Assembly (NCBI GenBank): GCA_963811905.1
Contig: CAWETK010000014.1
Location: 62,001-126,000, forward strand
Direction of reading: 5' to 3'
DNA: 64,000 nucleotides
From: DATFVA01 sp963811905
Lineage (GTDB): Bacteria > Bacteroidota > Ignavibacteria > Ignavibacteriales > Ignavibacteriaceae
Part shown: piece by piece, positions 25,176-34,003 of the stretch
How positions within the stretch are numbered: position 1 is the first letter of the stretch
How the letters are laid out: each line of letters starts with the position of its first letter
Position numbers and translations under genes: made by a program
Notes under the pieces: model-generated
The model's database searches: none
Told to the model about the DNA's origin: nothing
The model's input: only the letters and a program-made list of their open reading frames with translations

Positions 25176-25595
25176 ATGTTTAGAAACTATACACTGAACC
25201 GTCTGCTGGTGCTATCTGCATCAGCCGGGTTTGCTTTCCTGCTCGCAGATACAATAATTGAACACCTGGATATACTCAATGAAGAGATAACGGCTTATAT
25301 TCCACCTGTTTTCAGTCTGATCGGAGCTATTATAGGCTTTATGACCGTATATAAATGGAAACCCGGAATTATCCGAATTATGCATATATTTTTGTTTATC
25401 TCATTTATTGTCGCAGCTGCAGGGTTTTACTACCATATCGAGGAAGAGGAAAATGACGAGAACCTGACAACCGAAGAGCGTATTCATGAAGAGAATGAAA
25501 AAGACAAACCTCTTCTTGCACCTCTGGCGTTCGGCGGAATAGCTGTAGTAGGACTGCTGGGAACCTATAGAAAATGGGAATCTGAAGTGGTGTAG
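25176..25595 (+). CDS. Four-helix membrane protein, 139 aa
   Basis: Four hydrophobic segments (about 10-25, 43-60, 67-88, 115-130) with a strongly acidic loop between the third and fourth (YHIEEEENDENLTTEERIHEENEKDKP). It is divergent from the 180-aa protein across a 140-base A+T-rich gap. The acidic loop could bind cations, but there are no ordered motifs. I do not recognise the family. There is no clear ribosome site; the ATG at 25176 is chosen because the helix starts right after it. Confidence 0.65.
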   Translation: MFRNYTLNRLLVLSASAGFAFLLADTIIEHLDILNEEITAYIPPVFSLIGAIIGFMTVYKWKPGIIRIMHIFLFISFIVAAAGFYYHIEEEENDENLTTEERIHEENEKDKPLLAPLAFGGIAVVGLLGTYRKWESEVV

Positions 25596-25773
25596 GAACA
25601 TCATTTGCTGTGTTCTTTAGATAGGGGTTTTGGAATTTGATAAATTAAATTCCTACATCATTACATTCCGGCCTTTTATCATTTATCCATTGGAACTTTA
25701 AATATTTAATCGTATAATCTCACCCATTCAGAGAAAAAACTATAACGTTCGTTTACTCACAAACCGGAATCGG

Positions 25774-28299
25774 GTGAATATGTATTTATTTTTAAAAAGA
25801 ATACCATTATTAATTTCAATTATATTTCTTGTAAACCTGAGTGTTACTGCTCAGCCTGAAAAACCTCTTGATGCTTCTCAATTAGAACTTGCAATCAAAA
25901 AACTTAATGTGCTGGGGAGTGTCCTCTACATAGCTGCCCATCCCGATGATGAAAATACTGCTGCCCTTGCCTATTTTGAATCCGGCAAAATGTTAAGGAC
26001 AGGATACTGCGCTATGAACCGCGGAAGCGGAGGGCAGAATCTGATAGGGAATGAACAGGCAGATGAACTTGGGGTTATAAGAACACAGGAGCTGCTTGCT
26101 GCGAGAAGAATTGACGGGGCAGAACAATTCTTTACCCGTGCGGTTGATTTCGGTTATTCAAAAAATCCTGAAGAGACTTTCAGTATCTGGGGAAAGGAAA
26201 AAATACTCTCCGATGTTGTCTGGATAATAAGGAAATTCCGTCCGGATGTTATCATCACCCGTTTTCCAGGTACAGGCGAAGGGGGTCATGGTCATCACAC
26301 CGCCTCCGCACTGCTCGCTGAAGAAGCCTTTAAACTCGCAGCCGACCCCGGAAGTTTCCCCGAACAGCTTAAGTATGTTAAGACCTGGCAGGCTAAGAGA
26401 CTCTACTGGAATGCCTGGCTCCCTGGCCTTGAAAAGAAAAATGCCGATACCTCTAAACTAATTAAAATTGACCTCGGAGCATACAACCCTCTCTTAGGGA
26501 AATCCTATTCTGAAATTGCTGCTGAAAGCAGAAGCATGCATAAAAGTCAGGGCTTCGGCGTTTCTGCAAGGAGAGGCGAACAGTTAAATTATTTCCAGTA
26601 CCTTGAAGGTGATTCCGCAAAAAATGATTTATTTGAGGGTGTAGATCTTACATGGGACCGTGTTAAAGGCAGCGGGAAAACTGCCTCCCTTTTGAATGAG
26701 GTTCAAAATGAATATAATCCGGAGGACCCGTCCGCAAGTCTGCCAAAACTACTTGAGGCGTATTCGGAGTTAAATAAATTAAATGACGATTACTGGGTTC
26801 CACTAAAGAAAAAAGAATTATTAAAAGTCATAAGTGCCGCAGCGGGAATATGGATGGAAGCTAAAGCAGACGATTACTCCTTCACACCGGGTGATTCTGT
26901 TAATATATCTGCACAGATAGTCAACCGTTCAGGGTACCCCTTCAAACTAAAAAGTATAACAATTTCCTGCAGCAATGAACCCTGCAATAATACCCCGGAT
27001 AAAATTAACCAGGAGCTGACTGACAACAAGCTTGTTAAATCAGAAGAGAAGGTTCTACTGCCGGAAAATATTCCTTATACTCAGCCTTACTGGCTGGCTG
27101 AACCTCACGGAAAAGGAACTTATACCGTGAATGATCAGCAGCTGATAGGAAAACCTGAGAATGATCCCCCTTTGACTGCAGATTTTACTCTTACCGACGG
27201 AAAAACCGAGATTGATCTTTCGATACCGGTAATATATCAATGGACGGATCCCGTTCACGGCGGAGAGTATAGACCCATTGAGATCACTCCTTCTGTTGCG
27301 GTCAACCTGGAAAATAATATTTATTTATTCCCCGATAATAAAAGCAAAACCGTCGCTGTAAAGTTAACAGGTAATAAAAAAGATGCAAACGGGAAAGTGT
27401 TTTTAGAAGTTCAGGGTGGGTGGAAGACAGAACCTGCAGAGTATAAATATTCGTTTTCAAAAAAAGGAGATGAAAAGACTTTTGAATTTAAGGTAACTCC
27501 TCCTGCCGATACGGCTGAAGCAATATTGAAAGCAGCTGCTGTAGAAGACGGCAAAGAAATAAACCGGGGGATGGTCACTATTGACTATCCGCATATTCCT
27601 GTTCAGACCTTATTCCCCCCGGCTGAGGCAAAACTGCTGCACTTAGATATTAATAAGGTCGTAAATAATATTGGTTATATTATGGGGTCAGGCGACGTTA
27701 TTCCTGATTACCTTCAGCAGCTTGGGTATAATGTTAAACTATTAACTGATGCCGACTTAGACACAATGAAACTCGGAAAATTTGATGCAATTGTAACCGG
27801 AGTGCGGGCTTATAATACAAGAAACAGACTTTCTACAGATCAGCCAAGGCTTATGGATTATGTGAAAGACGGAGGTACGCTCGTTGTTCAGTACAATACC
27901 AGTTTTAATCTCGTTGCGGATGATATAGGCCCGTATCCATTGCATCTTTCACACGACAGGATAACTGTAGAAGAAGCACCTATAACTTTTGTCAATCCTT
28001 CAATATCATTATTATATTATCCCGACAAAATTACTCAGAAAGATTTTGATGGCTGGGTTCAGGAGAGAGGGCTTTATTTTGCTGATAAATGGGATCCTCA
28101 GTACCAGCCGGTATTTTCGGGAAGTGATCCCGGAGAGGCACCTGTGCAGGGAGGAATGCTTTATGCAAACTATGGAAAAGGTGTTTATATTTATAGCGGA
28201 TATTCATGGTTCAGACAGATCCCCGCCGGAGTTCCCGGCGCCTTTAGAATATTTGTTAATATGATTTCGGCAGGACAAAATGAAAAGTCGCCCAACTAA
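25774..28299 (+). CDS. Secreted PIG-L (LmbE) family deacetylase, 841 aa
   Basis: It has a signal peptide (to TAQ, residue 27), then a PIG-L domain with the zinc motif AHPDDE (residues 55-60), RGSGGQN, and the second metal segment GEGGHGHHTAS (His172, His174, His175). Family members remove N-acetyl groups from GlcNAc-type sugars. The domain is followed by about 550 aa: a beta-rich middle with NEW/Ig-like strands, and a C-terminal part (about 635-835: 'IMGSGDVIPDYLQQLGYNVKLLTDADL', 'FDAIVTGVRAYNTR', 'YVKDGGTLVVQYNTS') that resembles a ThuA/glutamine-amidotransferase-like fold. It overlaps a 49-aa gene and, through it, a symporter, so the deacetylated sugar or the released acetate may be the imported solute. 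Confidence 0.9.
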   Translation: MNMYLFLKRIPLLISIIFLVNLSVTAQPEKPLDASQLELAIKKLNVLGSVLYIAAHPDDENTAALAYFESGKMLRTGYCAMNRGSGGQNLIGNEQADELGVIRTQELLAARRIDGAEQFFTRAVDFGYSKNPEETFSIWGKEKILSDVVWIIRKFRPDVIITRFPGTGEGGHGHHTASALLAEEAFKLAADPGSFPEQLKYVKTWQAKRLYWNAWLPGLEKKNADTSKLIKIDLGAYNPLLGKSYSEIAAESRSMHKSQGFGVSARRGEQLNYFQYLEGDSAKNDLFEGVDLTWDRVKGSGKTASLLNEVQNEYNPEDPSASLPKLLEAYSELNKLNDDYWVPLKKKELLKVISAAAGIWMEAKADDYSFTPGDSVNISAQIVNRSGYPFKLKSITISCSNEPCNNTPDKINQELTDNKLVKSEEKVLLPENIPYTQPYWLAEPHGKGTYTVNDQQLIGKPENDPPLTADFTLTDGKTEIDLSIPVIYQWTDPVHGGEYRPIEITPSVAVNLENNIYLFPDNKSKTVAVKLTGNKKDANGKVFLEVQGGWKTEPAEYKYSFSKKGDEKTFEFKVTPPADTAEAILKAAAVEDGKEINRGMVTIDYPHIPVQTLFPPAEAKLLHLDINKVVNNIGYIMGSGDVIPDYLQQLGYNVKLLTDADLDTMKLGKFDAIVTGVRAYNTRNRLSTDQPRLMDYVKDGGTLVVQYNTSFNLVADDIGPYPLHLSHDRITVEEAPITFVNPSISLLYYPDKITQKDFDGWVQERGLYFADKWDPQYQPVFSGSDPGEAPVQGGMLYANYGKGVYIYSGYSWFRQIPAGVPGAFRIFVNMISAGQNEKSPN

Positions 28300-28429
28300 T
28301 GATGAGCATAAGCCTGAAGAAGAAAAGCCTCCGGTGCTGAAAACATGGAATAATATTTATGCCCTGGTTTTTCTTAATCTTGTTGTACTTATAATTTTCT
28401 TTTACATATTTACAAAGGTTTTTGAGTGA
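28280..28429 (+). CDS. Small single-helix membrane protein linking PIG-L and symporter genes, 49 aa
   Basis: A 49-codon gene: polar N-terminus (MKSRPTNDEHKPEEEKPPVLKTW) and one membrane helix (NIYALVFLNLVVLIIFFYIFTKVF). Its ATG lies inside the last 20 bases of the deacetylase gene and its TGA overlaps the GTG start of the symporter (GTGA), which indicates translational coupling on both sides. The arrangement suggests an accessory subunit of the symporter, comparable in idea to the small subunits of some sodium symporters; the sequence itself is not from a family I recognise. Confidence 0.7.
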   Translation: MKSRPTNDEHKPEEEKPPVLKTWNNIYALVFLNLVVLIIFFYIFTKVFE

Positions 28430-30138
28430 CCCTTTTAGACTGGATTGTTCTAATAGGATTTCTCCTTTTTGTTACTGTATACGGTGTATGGAAAACAAGG
28501 GGAACAAAAGACATCGACGGGTATATGCGGGCCGGCAGAACTACTCCCTGGTACACCATTGCTCTTTCAATTATGGCAACCCAGGCAAGCGCTATTACGT
28601 TTCTTTCCACACCCGGCCAGGCATATGCAGACGGGATGCGCTTTGTTCAATTCTATCTCGGACTTCCTATCGCAATGATAATAATCTGCATTACTGCAGT
28701 ACCTATTTTCCATCGATTGAATATCTATACGGCATATGAATATCTGGAAAAGAGATTTGACTTAAAGAACCGTACCCTCGGCAGCCTTTTGTTCTTATCA
28801 CAGCGGGGCCTTGCCGCCGGTTTTACAATTTTTGCTCCCTCACTTATTCTATCAGTAATCCTCGGATGGGATATTAATCTGACTGTTATATTCACCGGCA
28901 TTCTTGTAGTTGTCTATACAACAACCGGCGGAACAAAAGCAGTAAACCAGACGCATATTCATCAGATGATAATTATTACACTGGGAATGTTTGCAGCTTT
29001 CATAATGATTTTTATCCTGCTCCCGAAAGATATTTCTCCTCTTGATGCAGCTTATGTAGCCGGGAAGCTCGGCAGGCTAAATGCAATCGATTTTACGTTC
29101 GATCTTAATAACCGGTATACATTCTGGTCAGGGATAATCGGCGGCACATTCCTGATGCTTTCTTATTTCGGCACGGATCAGTCGCAGGTTCAGAGATACC
29201 TTTCCGGGAGCACGGCAGCACAGAGCCGTTTGGGTCTTCTGGCGAACGGCATTATTAAAGTACCAATGCAGTTCTTCATTCTTTTTGTAGGGGCTATGGT
29301 GTTCGTGTTTTACCAGTTCAATCCTCCTCCTCTTTTCTTTAACCCGGTGGCTGTAAATACCGTAAAACAAAGTAATTATGCCGAACAATATAATAATTTA
29401 AGTGACAGGTTCGACAGGGTACATAAAGAGAAGCAGGAAAAATTGAAAGAAATGCTCGCATCAATTCACTCAGGAAATGATAAACTTACGGATAAAACCC
29501 TGGAGCAGGTGCGGAAAAAGCAGAATGAAGCTAATATTATAAGAAATGAGGCAGTAGAACTGATAAAAGAGGCAGACCCGGGTGCCGATTCCAACGACAC
29601 GAATTATATCTTTATCACCTATATAATTAATTTTCTACCTGCAGGTATAATTGGATTAATACTTGCAGCCATATTCTCAGCATCGATGTCATCTACCTCA
29701 GCTGAGCTTAATGCGCTTGCCTCTACAACTGTGATTGATTTCTATAAGCGGATGCTCCGGAAAGATGCTTCGGATAAACATTATTTAATAGTATCCAAGC
29801 TTGCCACCATTTTATGGGGAGCATATGCAATAACCTTTGCTCTTTTTGCCAACAGGCTTGGGTCTCTGATTGAGGCAGTTAATATTCTCGGTTCACTTGT
29901 ATACGGAACGATTCTGGGAATATTCCTTGTGGCTTTTTACCTGAAGAAGGTAACAGGAACCCCGGTTTTTATTGCCGCTGTAATTGCAGAACTGGTTGTA
30001 CTTTACTGCTACATATTCACCTCCATCCCCTTTCTGTGGTATAATGTAATAGGATGTGTAATCGTTGCAGCAGCGGCGCTGATCATCAATCCTTTCTTTA
30101 GAATACCGGCACATCAAAACCCGATGGATGGGCAATAA
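28426..30138 (+). CDS. Sodium:solute symporter (SSS family)
   Basis: A 570-aa protein of about 13 membrane helices, started by GTG overlapping the previous stop. It has the SSS features: N-terminal helix, 'GYMRAGRTTPWYTIALSIMATQASAITFLSTPGQAY', 'VYTTTGGTKAVNQTH', 'YFGTDQSQVQRYLS' and 'AAIFSASMSSTSAELNALASTTVIDFYKR'. Between about residues 318 and 385 it carries a long charged coiled-coil-like loop (AEQYNNLSDRFDRVHKEKQEKL and onward), an insertion in this family. The substrate is unknown; coupling to a secreted deacetylase suggests a sugar- or acid-type solute released outside. It converges on the YtxH gene with a shared terminator between. Confidence 0.93.
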   Translation: MTLLDWIVLIGFLLFVTVYGVWKTRGTKDIDGYMRAGRTTPWYTIALSIMATQASAITFLSTPGQAYADGMRFVQFYLGLPIAMIIICITAVPIFHRLNIYTAYEYLEKRFDLKNRTLGSLLFLSQRGLAAGFTIFAPSLILSVILGWDINLTVIFTGILVVVYTTTGGTKAVNQTHIHQMIIITLGMFAAFIMIFILLPKDISPLDAAYVAGKLGRLNAIDFTFDLNNRYTFWSGIIGGTFLMLSYFGTDQSQVQRYLSGSTAAQSRLGLLANGIIKVPMQFFILFVGAMVFVFYQFNPPPLFFNPVAVNTVKQSNYAEQYNNLSDRFDRVHKEKQEKLKEMLASIHSGNDKLTDKTLEQVRKKQNEANIIRNEAVELIKEADPGADSNDTNYIFITYIINFLPAGIIGLILAAIFSASMSSTSAELNALASTTVIDFYKRMLRKDASDKHYLIVSKLATILWGAYAITFALFANRLGSLIEAVNILGSLVYGTILGIFLVAFYLKKVTGTPVFIAAVIAELVVLYCYIFTSIPFLWYNVIGCVIVAAAALIINPFFRIPAHQNPMDGQ

Positions 30139-30186
30139 GCATAAGCTCCATCAGTTTCTGCATTCCTCCACCGGCTCGCTAAATAA

Positions 30187-30224
30187 CAATTCTGTCCCGG
30201 AGGTATTCCTGCAGGACAGGATTG
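30187..30224. terminator. Bidirectional terminator between symporter and YtxH genes
   Basis: An 11-bp stem with one wobble: CAATTCTGTCC (30187-30197) and GGACAGGATTG (30214-30224), loop of 16 bases. It lies in the 104-base gap of a convergent pair. T runs on either side are short. Confidence 0.55.
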
Positions 30225-30242
30225 TAATTTATAATAGCTTCT

Positions 30243-30506
30243 TTAATTTGAGACTATTTTCTTTGCGTCATCGATTATTGTGTTCGCCTTTTTTTTGCCG
30301 TCTTTTATAAGAATATCGACTTTATCTTTTCCTGTTTCCACAATATCATTTACATTATCAATAATATTATCAGTTGTTTTCGATATATTTTTTCTCATCT
30401 TCTTTCCTGAAACAGGGGTATAAAGCAATGCCAGAACACCTCCGATGACGCCGCCTACAAGCAATCCGGTTACAAATCCGGTCAGTTTTTCCTGTTCTCT
30501 GCTCAT
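30243..30506 (-). CDS. YtxH domain stress-type protein, 87 aa
   Basis: The start is set at the Met of MSREQEKLTG, because AAGGAGAAAAT stands right before it; a longer reading frame of 24 extra codons exists but has no such site. A glycine-rich membrane helix (GFVTGLLVGGVIGGVLALLYTP, followed by SGKKMRKNI) is the YtxH signature, and the rest is an amphipathic helix (NIIDNVNDIVETGKDKVDIL...). Function in this family is poorly known; members are often stress-induced. It is 68 bases downstream of the rhomboid gene on the same strand. Confidence 0.85.
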   Translation of the reverse strand: MSREQEKLTGFVTGLLVGGVIGGVLALLYTPVSGKKMRKNISKTTDNIIDNVNDIVETGKDKVDILIKDGKKKANTIIDDAKKIVSN

Positions 30507-30574
30507 ATTTTCTCCTTCGATTATAGTTTGTTCATACAATATAGCAGAAGTGAGCAAAACACAAGTTGTCACAA

Positions 30575-31318
30575 TCACACTGCTTTTCTGCCAATCTTAA
30601 AAAACATTATCAGGATCATCCCTGATATAAAGCCTCCGATATGAGCTCCGTAAGCAACTCCGCCTCCCTGTGCCCCGGCACCGAGAAGACCAAGTCCGCT
30701 TATCAGCTGGAATAAAAACCAGATCCCGATGGCCATAATGGCGGGAACGTCAGTGACGAAATAGAACATTATTACGCTTACTCTTTTCCTGGGGAAGAGA
30801 AGCAAATAAGCTCCAAGCACTCCTGAAATTGCGCCTGAAGCTCCAAGTGTAGGAATCAAAAGATTTTCACCCAGAAAATAGCTCGAATAAACATGAGCCA
30901 GTGAGGCAAGGATACCGCATATAAGATAAAAAATCAGATAACGAAGATGACCTATCCTGTTTTCAATATTATCTCCGAATATCCATAGAAAAAGCATGTT
31001 CCCGAAAATATGGGCAATACCTCCGTGCATAAAGATTGAAGTAAGAAGTGTCAGGTAAACGGTTATGGGAGTAATCCCAAGTCCCGGGATTGTGTATCTC
31101 TCCCCGGTAGCGGGGTTTTCATAGCTTTGATCGTGTGTTACAATATCCTTGCCTGAAAGTATTTCAGCAGGCACTGCAGAAAATTTGTATGTGAATTTTT
31201 CATTAGAACCGAAATCCTGAAGCCAGACAAATACAATTATATTAGCAAGGATTAAGAGATAATTAATATAAGGTGTTATCGTTCTTTCACGGTTATCATC
31301 ACCTATAGGGAAGAGCAT
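30575..31318 (-). CDS. Rhomboid family intramembrane serine protease
   Basis: A 247-aa protein of 6-7 membrane helices. The catalytic pair is visible: Ser161 in GASGAISG and His226 in AHIGGFISG; further family marks are 'SIFMHGGIAHIFGNMLFLWIFGDNIE' and the 'GH.RYLIFYL' segment. Rhomboids cleave membrane proteins inside the bilayer. A GGAG site precedes the ATG. The loop between the first and second helix is somewhat long (about 40-80). Substrate unknown. Confidence 0.93.
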   Translation of the reverse strand: MLFPIGDDNRERTITPYINYLLILANIIVFVWLQDFGSNEKFTYKFSAVPAEILSGKDIVTHDQSYENPATGERYTIPGLGITPITVYLTLLTSIFMHGGIAHIFGNMLFLWIFGDNIENRIGHLRYLIFYLICGILASLAHVYSSYFLGENLLIPTLGASGAISGVLGAYLLLFPRKRVSVIMFYFVTDVPAIMAIGIWFLFQLISGLGLLGAGAQGGGVAYGAHIGGFISGMILIMFFKIGRKAV

Positions 31319-31438
31319 TTATAAATCTCCGGTTTTTATATTCTGAACTTACTAAAAAAGAATGGAGTAAAGGAGTGCCTCCCGTCCCTACCGCAAATCA
31401 CAATCAATGACCAATTACCAATGACCAATACCCACTGC

Positions 31439-32620
31439 CTAATTCGCGATGACCGCTTTACCCGTTCCCTTTACTCTTCTCACCAACTCTTTATTATTAA
31501 ACCCGGTAACCATCCCTTCCTCATGCCAGTGTTTTTTACATCCGCAGTAATCAAGCAAAACACATTGGGCAGGAACATTATACCTTTTCAGCTCCCATCC
31601 ACCCTCTACAAGTGTTGTTACACAAGCCGACGCAACAACGCCGCGTACGGGCTTGCCGGGTTCAGGCGACCATAACGAAAGATCTGATGCATGCGGAATT
31701 ATATAAACATCAAATGCATCCTGACCCTTTTGGTTCTTACCGAGCTTACGCAGCTGATTGACTCTGCACCCGGGCCGGCAGTCGCTGCAAATCAATCCTT
31801 CCTTCACCTTTACAGCTTCACACTCGCCTTCGGGACGCATACGCATACAGCCAGGCACCAGTACAGCTTTAGTTTGCGCCTCGTTAAACTCCAGTCTGAA
31901 TGCACGGTTCATCAACTCAGCACCTGCCATATTAAGATGATATTCGAGTCTTGATCGTGTACAGGAAATTCTGTCCTCCCGCCATTTGTAATTCTTAGCT
32001 GCCTTCTCCAGGAAAGAGTCAACATTTGCAGTATACTTACCGAGAGCCTTAAGAGCCGCATCATTAAACCAGTCAGTGAATTTTTCAACAGCATAAAATA
32101 TTTCATATAATTCCTGCGGAGATTTAGTTCCCCAATACGCACGCCATCTTATGAATCTCAGGGACTGCTCCCGGAACTCACCGGTTGCTTCAAACCATTT
32201 ACAGACGTGATCGATCTGATCGAGGTCAGGTATAGCGGGCTTTTTTTCTGAACCGGAAAGCAGGAAGAAAGTCATCAATATCCCGCGGCTGAAATCTATC
32301 AGAGGCTTTACACGCTGGTGTTTTTTCCTCCACTCAGCCATCCGGGCCATAGTTATAAACGGAGCGGACTTTACAGAAAGAGCTTTGCCTGCATATACTC
32401 TCCATAATACGCCAAAGCTCAGCAGTTCAAGGACATACTCTTCAAACTTCCGGATATCCTCGAGTTTATAAGCTCTCAGATAACTTATATAATCCCGGAT
32501 AAGCGGAGTAAATGTTTTGCCTGAATACTCTATTATAGTATCAGCAAAATTTTTTACATCCCTGTAATAATTTTCCGAATCTGATTTTCCATCTTTCAAT
32601 GAATAGGTGATAGTCTCCAC
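31439..32620 (-). CDS. DUF116 family cysteine-rich protein
   Basis: A 393-aa soluble protein. The C-terminal 170 residues carry the DUF116 cysteine pattern: VPGCMRMRPEGEC, LICSDCRPGCRVNQLRKLGK, VVASACVTTLVEGGWELK and VLLDYCGCKKHWHEEG. The eight-plus clustered Cys point to a metal or Fe-S site. The N-terminal 220 residues are helical and not recognised. The function of DUF116 proteins is not established. The stop lies next to a short motif with two AATGACCAAT copies (31406-31429). Confidence 0.8.
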   Translation of the reverse strand: METITYSLKDGKSDSENYYRDVKNFADTIIEYSGKTFTPLIRDYISYLRAYKLEDIRKFEEYVLELLSFGVLWRVYAGKALSVKSAPFITMARMAEWRKKHQRVKPLIDFSRGILMTFFLLSGSEKKPAIPDLDQIDHVCKWFEATGEFREQSLRFIRWRAYWGTKSPQELYEIFYAVEKFTDWFNDAALKALGKYTANVDSFLEKAAKNYKWREDRISCTRSRLEYHLNMAGAELMNRAFRLEFNEAQTKAVLVPGCMRMRPEGECEAVKVKEGLICSDCRPGCRVNQLRKLGKNQKGQDAFDVYIIPHASDLSLWSPEPGKPVRGVVASACVTTLVEGGWELKRYNVPAQCVLLDYCGCKKHWHEEGMVTGFNNKELVRRVKGTGKAVIAN

Positions 32621-32699
32621 TGCGCATCTCCCCGGTTATTAAATTCAATTAAAAATAAGAATAATTTCATAAAATTATCATTACACCATTCAATTTATT

Positions 32700-32780
32700 T
32701 CCGATTTCCGCCCTCCGACTTCCCATCCCCTCTTCTCTCAGTCTCCCCCTCTCTCAGTCTCTCTTTCAGTCCCTTTTCCC
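32700..32780. repeat. Polypyrimidine intergenic repeat, copy B
   Basis: A C/T-rich tract just upstream of the phosphate-operon control region. It contains the 17-base word CTCAGTCTCCCCCTCTC (32737-32753), which occurs identically in copy C at 47629-47645, and shares TCTCAGTCTC with copy A (20281-20465). Confidence 0.65.
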
Positions 32781-32788
32781 TGTATTCG

Positions 32789-32828
32789 CTTAACAATTTC
32801 TTAACATATCCTTAATATTCGCTTAACA
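32789..32828 (+). promoter_or_regulatory. PHO-box-like direct repeats before the porin-pst operon
   Basis: Four copies of a 7-base word, CTTAACA (32789), CTTAACA (32800), CTTAATA (32811) and CTTAACA (32822), separated by exactly 4 bases, a strict 11-base period. PhoB/PhoP-type regulators bind such 11-base-spaced direct repeats, and the Bacillus PhoP word TTAACA is the same. The site ends 83 bases before the porin start. No phoB/phoR gene is in the window, so the regulator is inferred. Confidence 0.8.
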
Positions 32829-32911
32829 TACAAATCGTCCGTTAACAATAACTTAGTCGTGTCAATTAAGAAAATAACTAAACCATAATAATAACTTCAG
32901 AGAGAGAAAGT

Positions 32912-33961
32912 ATGAAAAAAGTGTTAATGTTCCTCACCATTATAGTCCTTTCCCTGGGAGCCTCCTCGGCACAGGAAAACAATCCTAAATTCAGCGGACT
33001 AATGTTTGGGGATTACTTTTATAACGCAAGTTCCAGAAACGCTTCCGATAAGGATCTGAATGGTTTCCAGATCAGAAGGATCTATATAACCACCGATTAC
33101 ACTATTTCAGATAATTTTTCAACCCGTTTCCGATTGGAAAGTGATCAGATCGGATTAAAGGGCGGAAATACAGAATGGGGTGTAATGGTAAAAGATGCAT
33201 GGTTGAAATGGAAAGACATATTCAGCGGTTCTGACCTGGTTTTTGGTATTTCACCTACTCCGGCTTTTGATGTATCAGAAGGTGCGTGGGGACATCGATA
33301 CCTGGAAAAAACTATTATGGACTTAAACAAAGTTGTTTCTTCAAGGGACCTTGGAATTGATCTGAAAGGAAAATTTGACCAGAGCGGAACAGTTAAATAC
33401 TGGCTGAAGATTGGAAATAATTCAGGGAACTCACCCGAAGCTAATAAATATAAAAGGTTTTACGGTCAGCTGGAATTTGATCCATCACCGGAATTACTGA
33501 TCACACTCTATGGAGATTATGCTTCCTACCCGAAGGTAATGGATCCGTCGGATAATCAGTCGAAAGATAATTCTGCATTTGTCGGTGCTGCTTTCATAAG
33601 CTATAAAAAGAAAGGCAACTTCGCAATTGGTGCCGAAGGGTTTATGGCATCCCGTCAGAATCAGTACGCACCGGATCCGGTGTCTGCCCTTCAATCTCAA
33701 AACGGATTCGGCGTTTCACTCTGGGCTTATGTTAACTTTACTCCGACTGTTCAGCTCGTAGGACGTTTTGATACAGTCGATCCCAACACCGATGCAGATA
33801 AAGACGGAAGGAATATGATCCTTGCCGGTCTCCAGATTAACCCTGTAAAGAATGTAAGCATTACACCAAACGTTGAAGTCTTTACCTACCAGGCTGATGC
33901 CCCGTCAGGTGCAGACAAGAGCGATATCACACCCAGGGTAACGTTTTTCTGGGAATTTTAA
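32912..33961 (+). CDS. Outer membrane porin, phosphate-regulated (OprO/P-like)
   Basis: A 349-aa protein with signal peptide (to SSAQ, residue 20) followed by alternating amphipathic strands of a beta-barrel and a terminal Phe (VTFFWEF), the outer membrane assembly signal. Strand pairs such as FQIRRIYITTDYTISDNFSTRFRLESDQ are typical of phosphate-selective-porin-type proteins. It is the first gene behind the PHO-box-like repeats and 42 bases before pstS, so it most likely lets phosphate across the outer membrane. Selectivity is inferred from context. Confidence 0.8.
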   Translation: MKKVLMFLTIIVLSLGASSAQENNPKFSGLMFGDYFYNASSRNASDKDLNGFQIRRIYITTDYTISDNFSTRFRLESDQIGLKGGNTEWGVMVKDAWLKWKDIFSGSDLVFGISPTPAFDVSEGAWGHRYLEKTIMDLNKVVSSRDLGIDLKGKFDQSGTVKYWLKIGNNSGNSPEANKYKRFYGQLEFDPSPELLITLYGDYASYPKVMDPSDNQSKDNSAFVGAAFISYKKKGNFAIGAEGFMASRQNQYAPDPVSALQSQNGFGVSLWAYVNFTPTVQLVGRFDTVDPNTDADKDGRNMILAGLQINPVKNVSITPNVEVFTYQADAPSGADKSDITPRVTFFWEF

Positions 33962-34003
33962 TTTAAGAGCGGAAACAATTTAAAATCAAATAAGGAGAAA
34001 TAA

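Noticed and set aside
30507..30578. Longer N-terminus for the YtxH protein (24 extra residues)
   Set aside because: The strong AAGGAG site stands before the internal Met and the extension is not part of the family.
31406..31429. AATGACCAAT direct repeat after the DUF116 gene
   Set aside because: Only two copies are seen with 14-base spacing; a related GGTCATTGAT word near 47518 is too short to claim a family.
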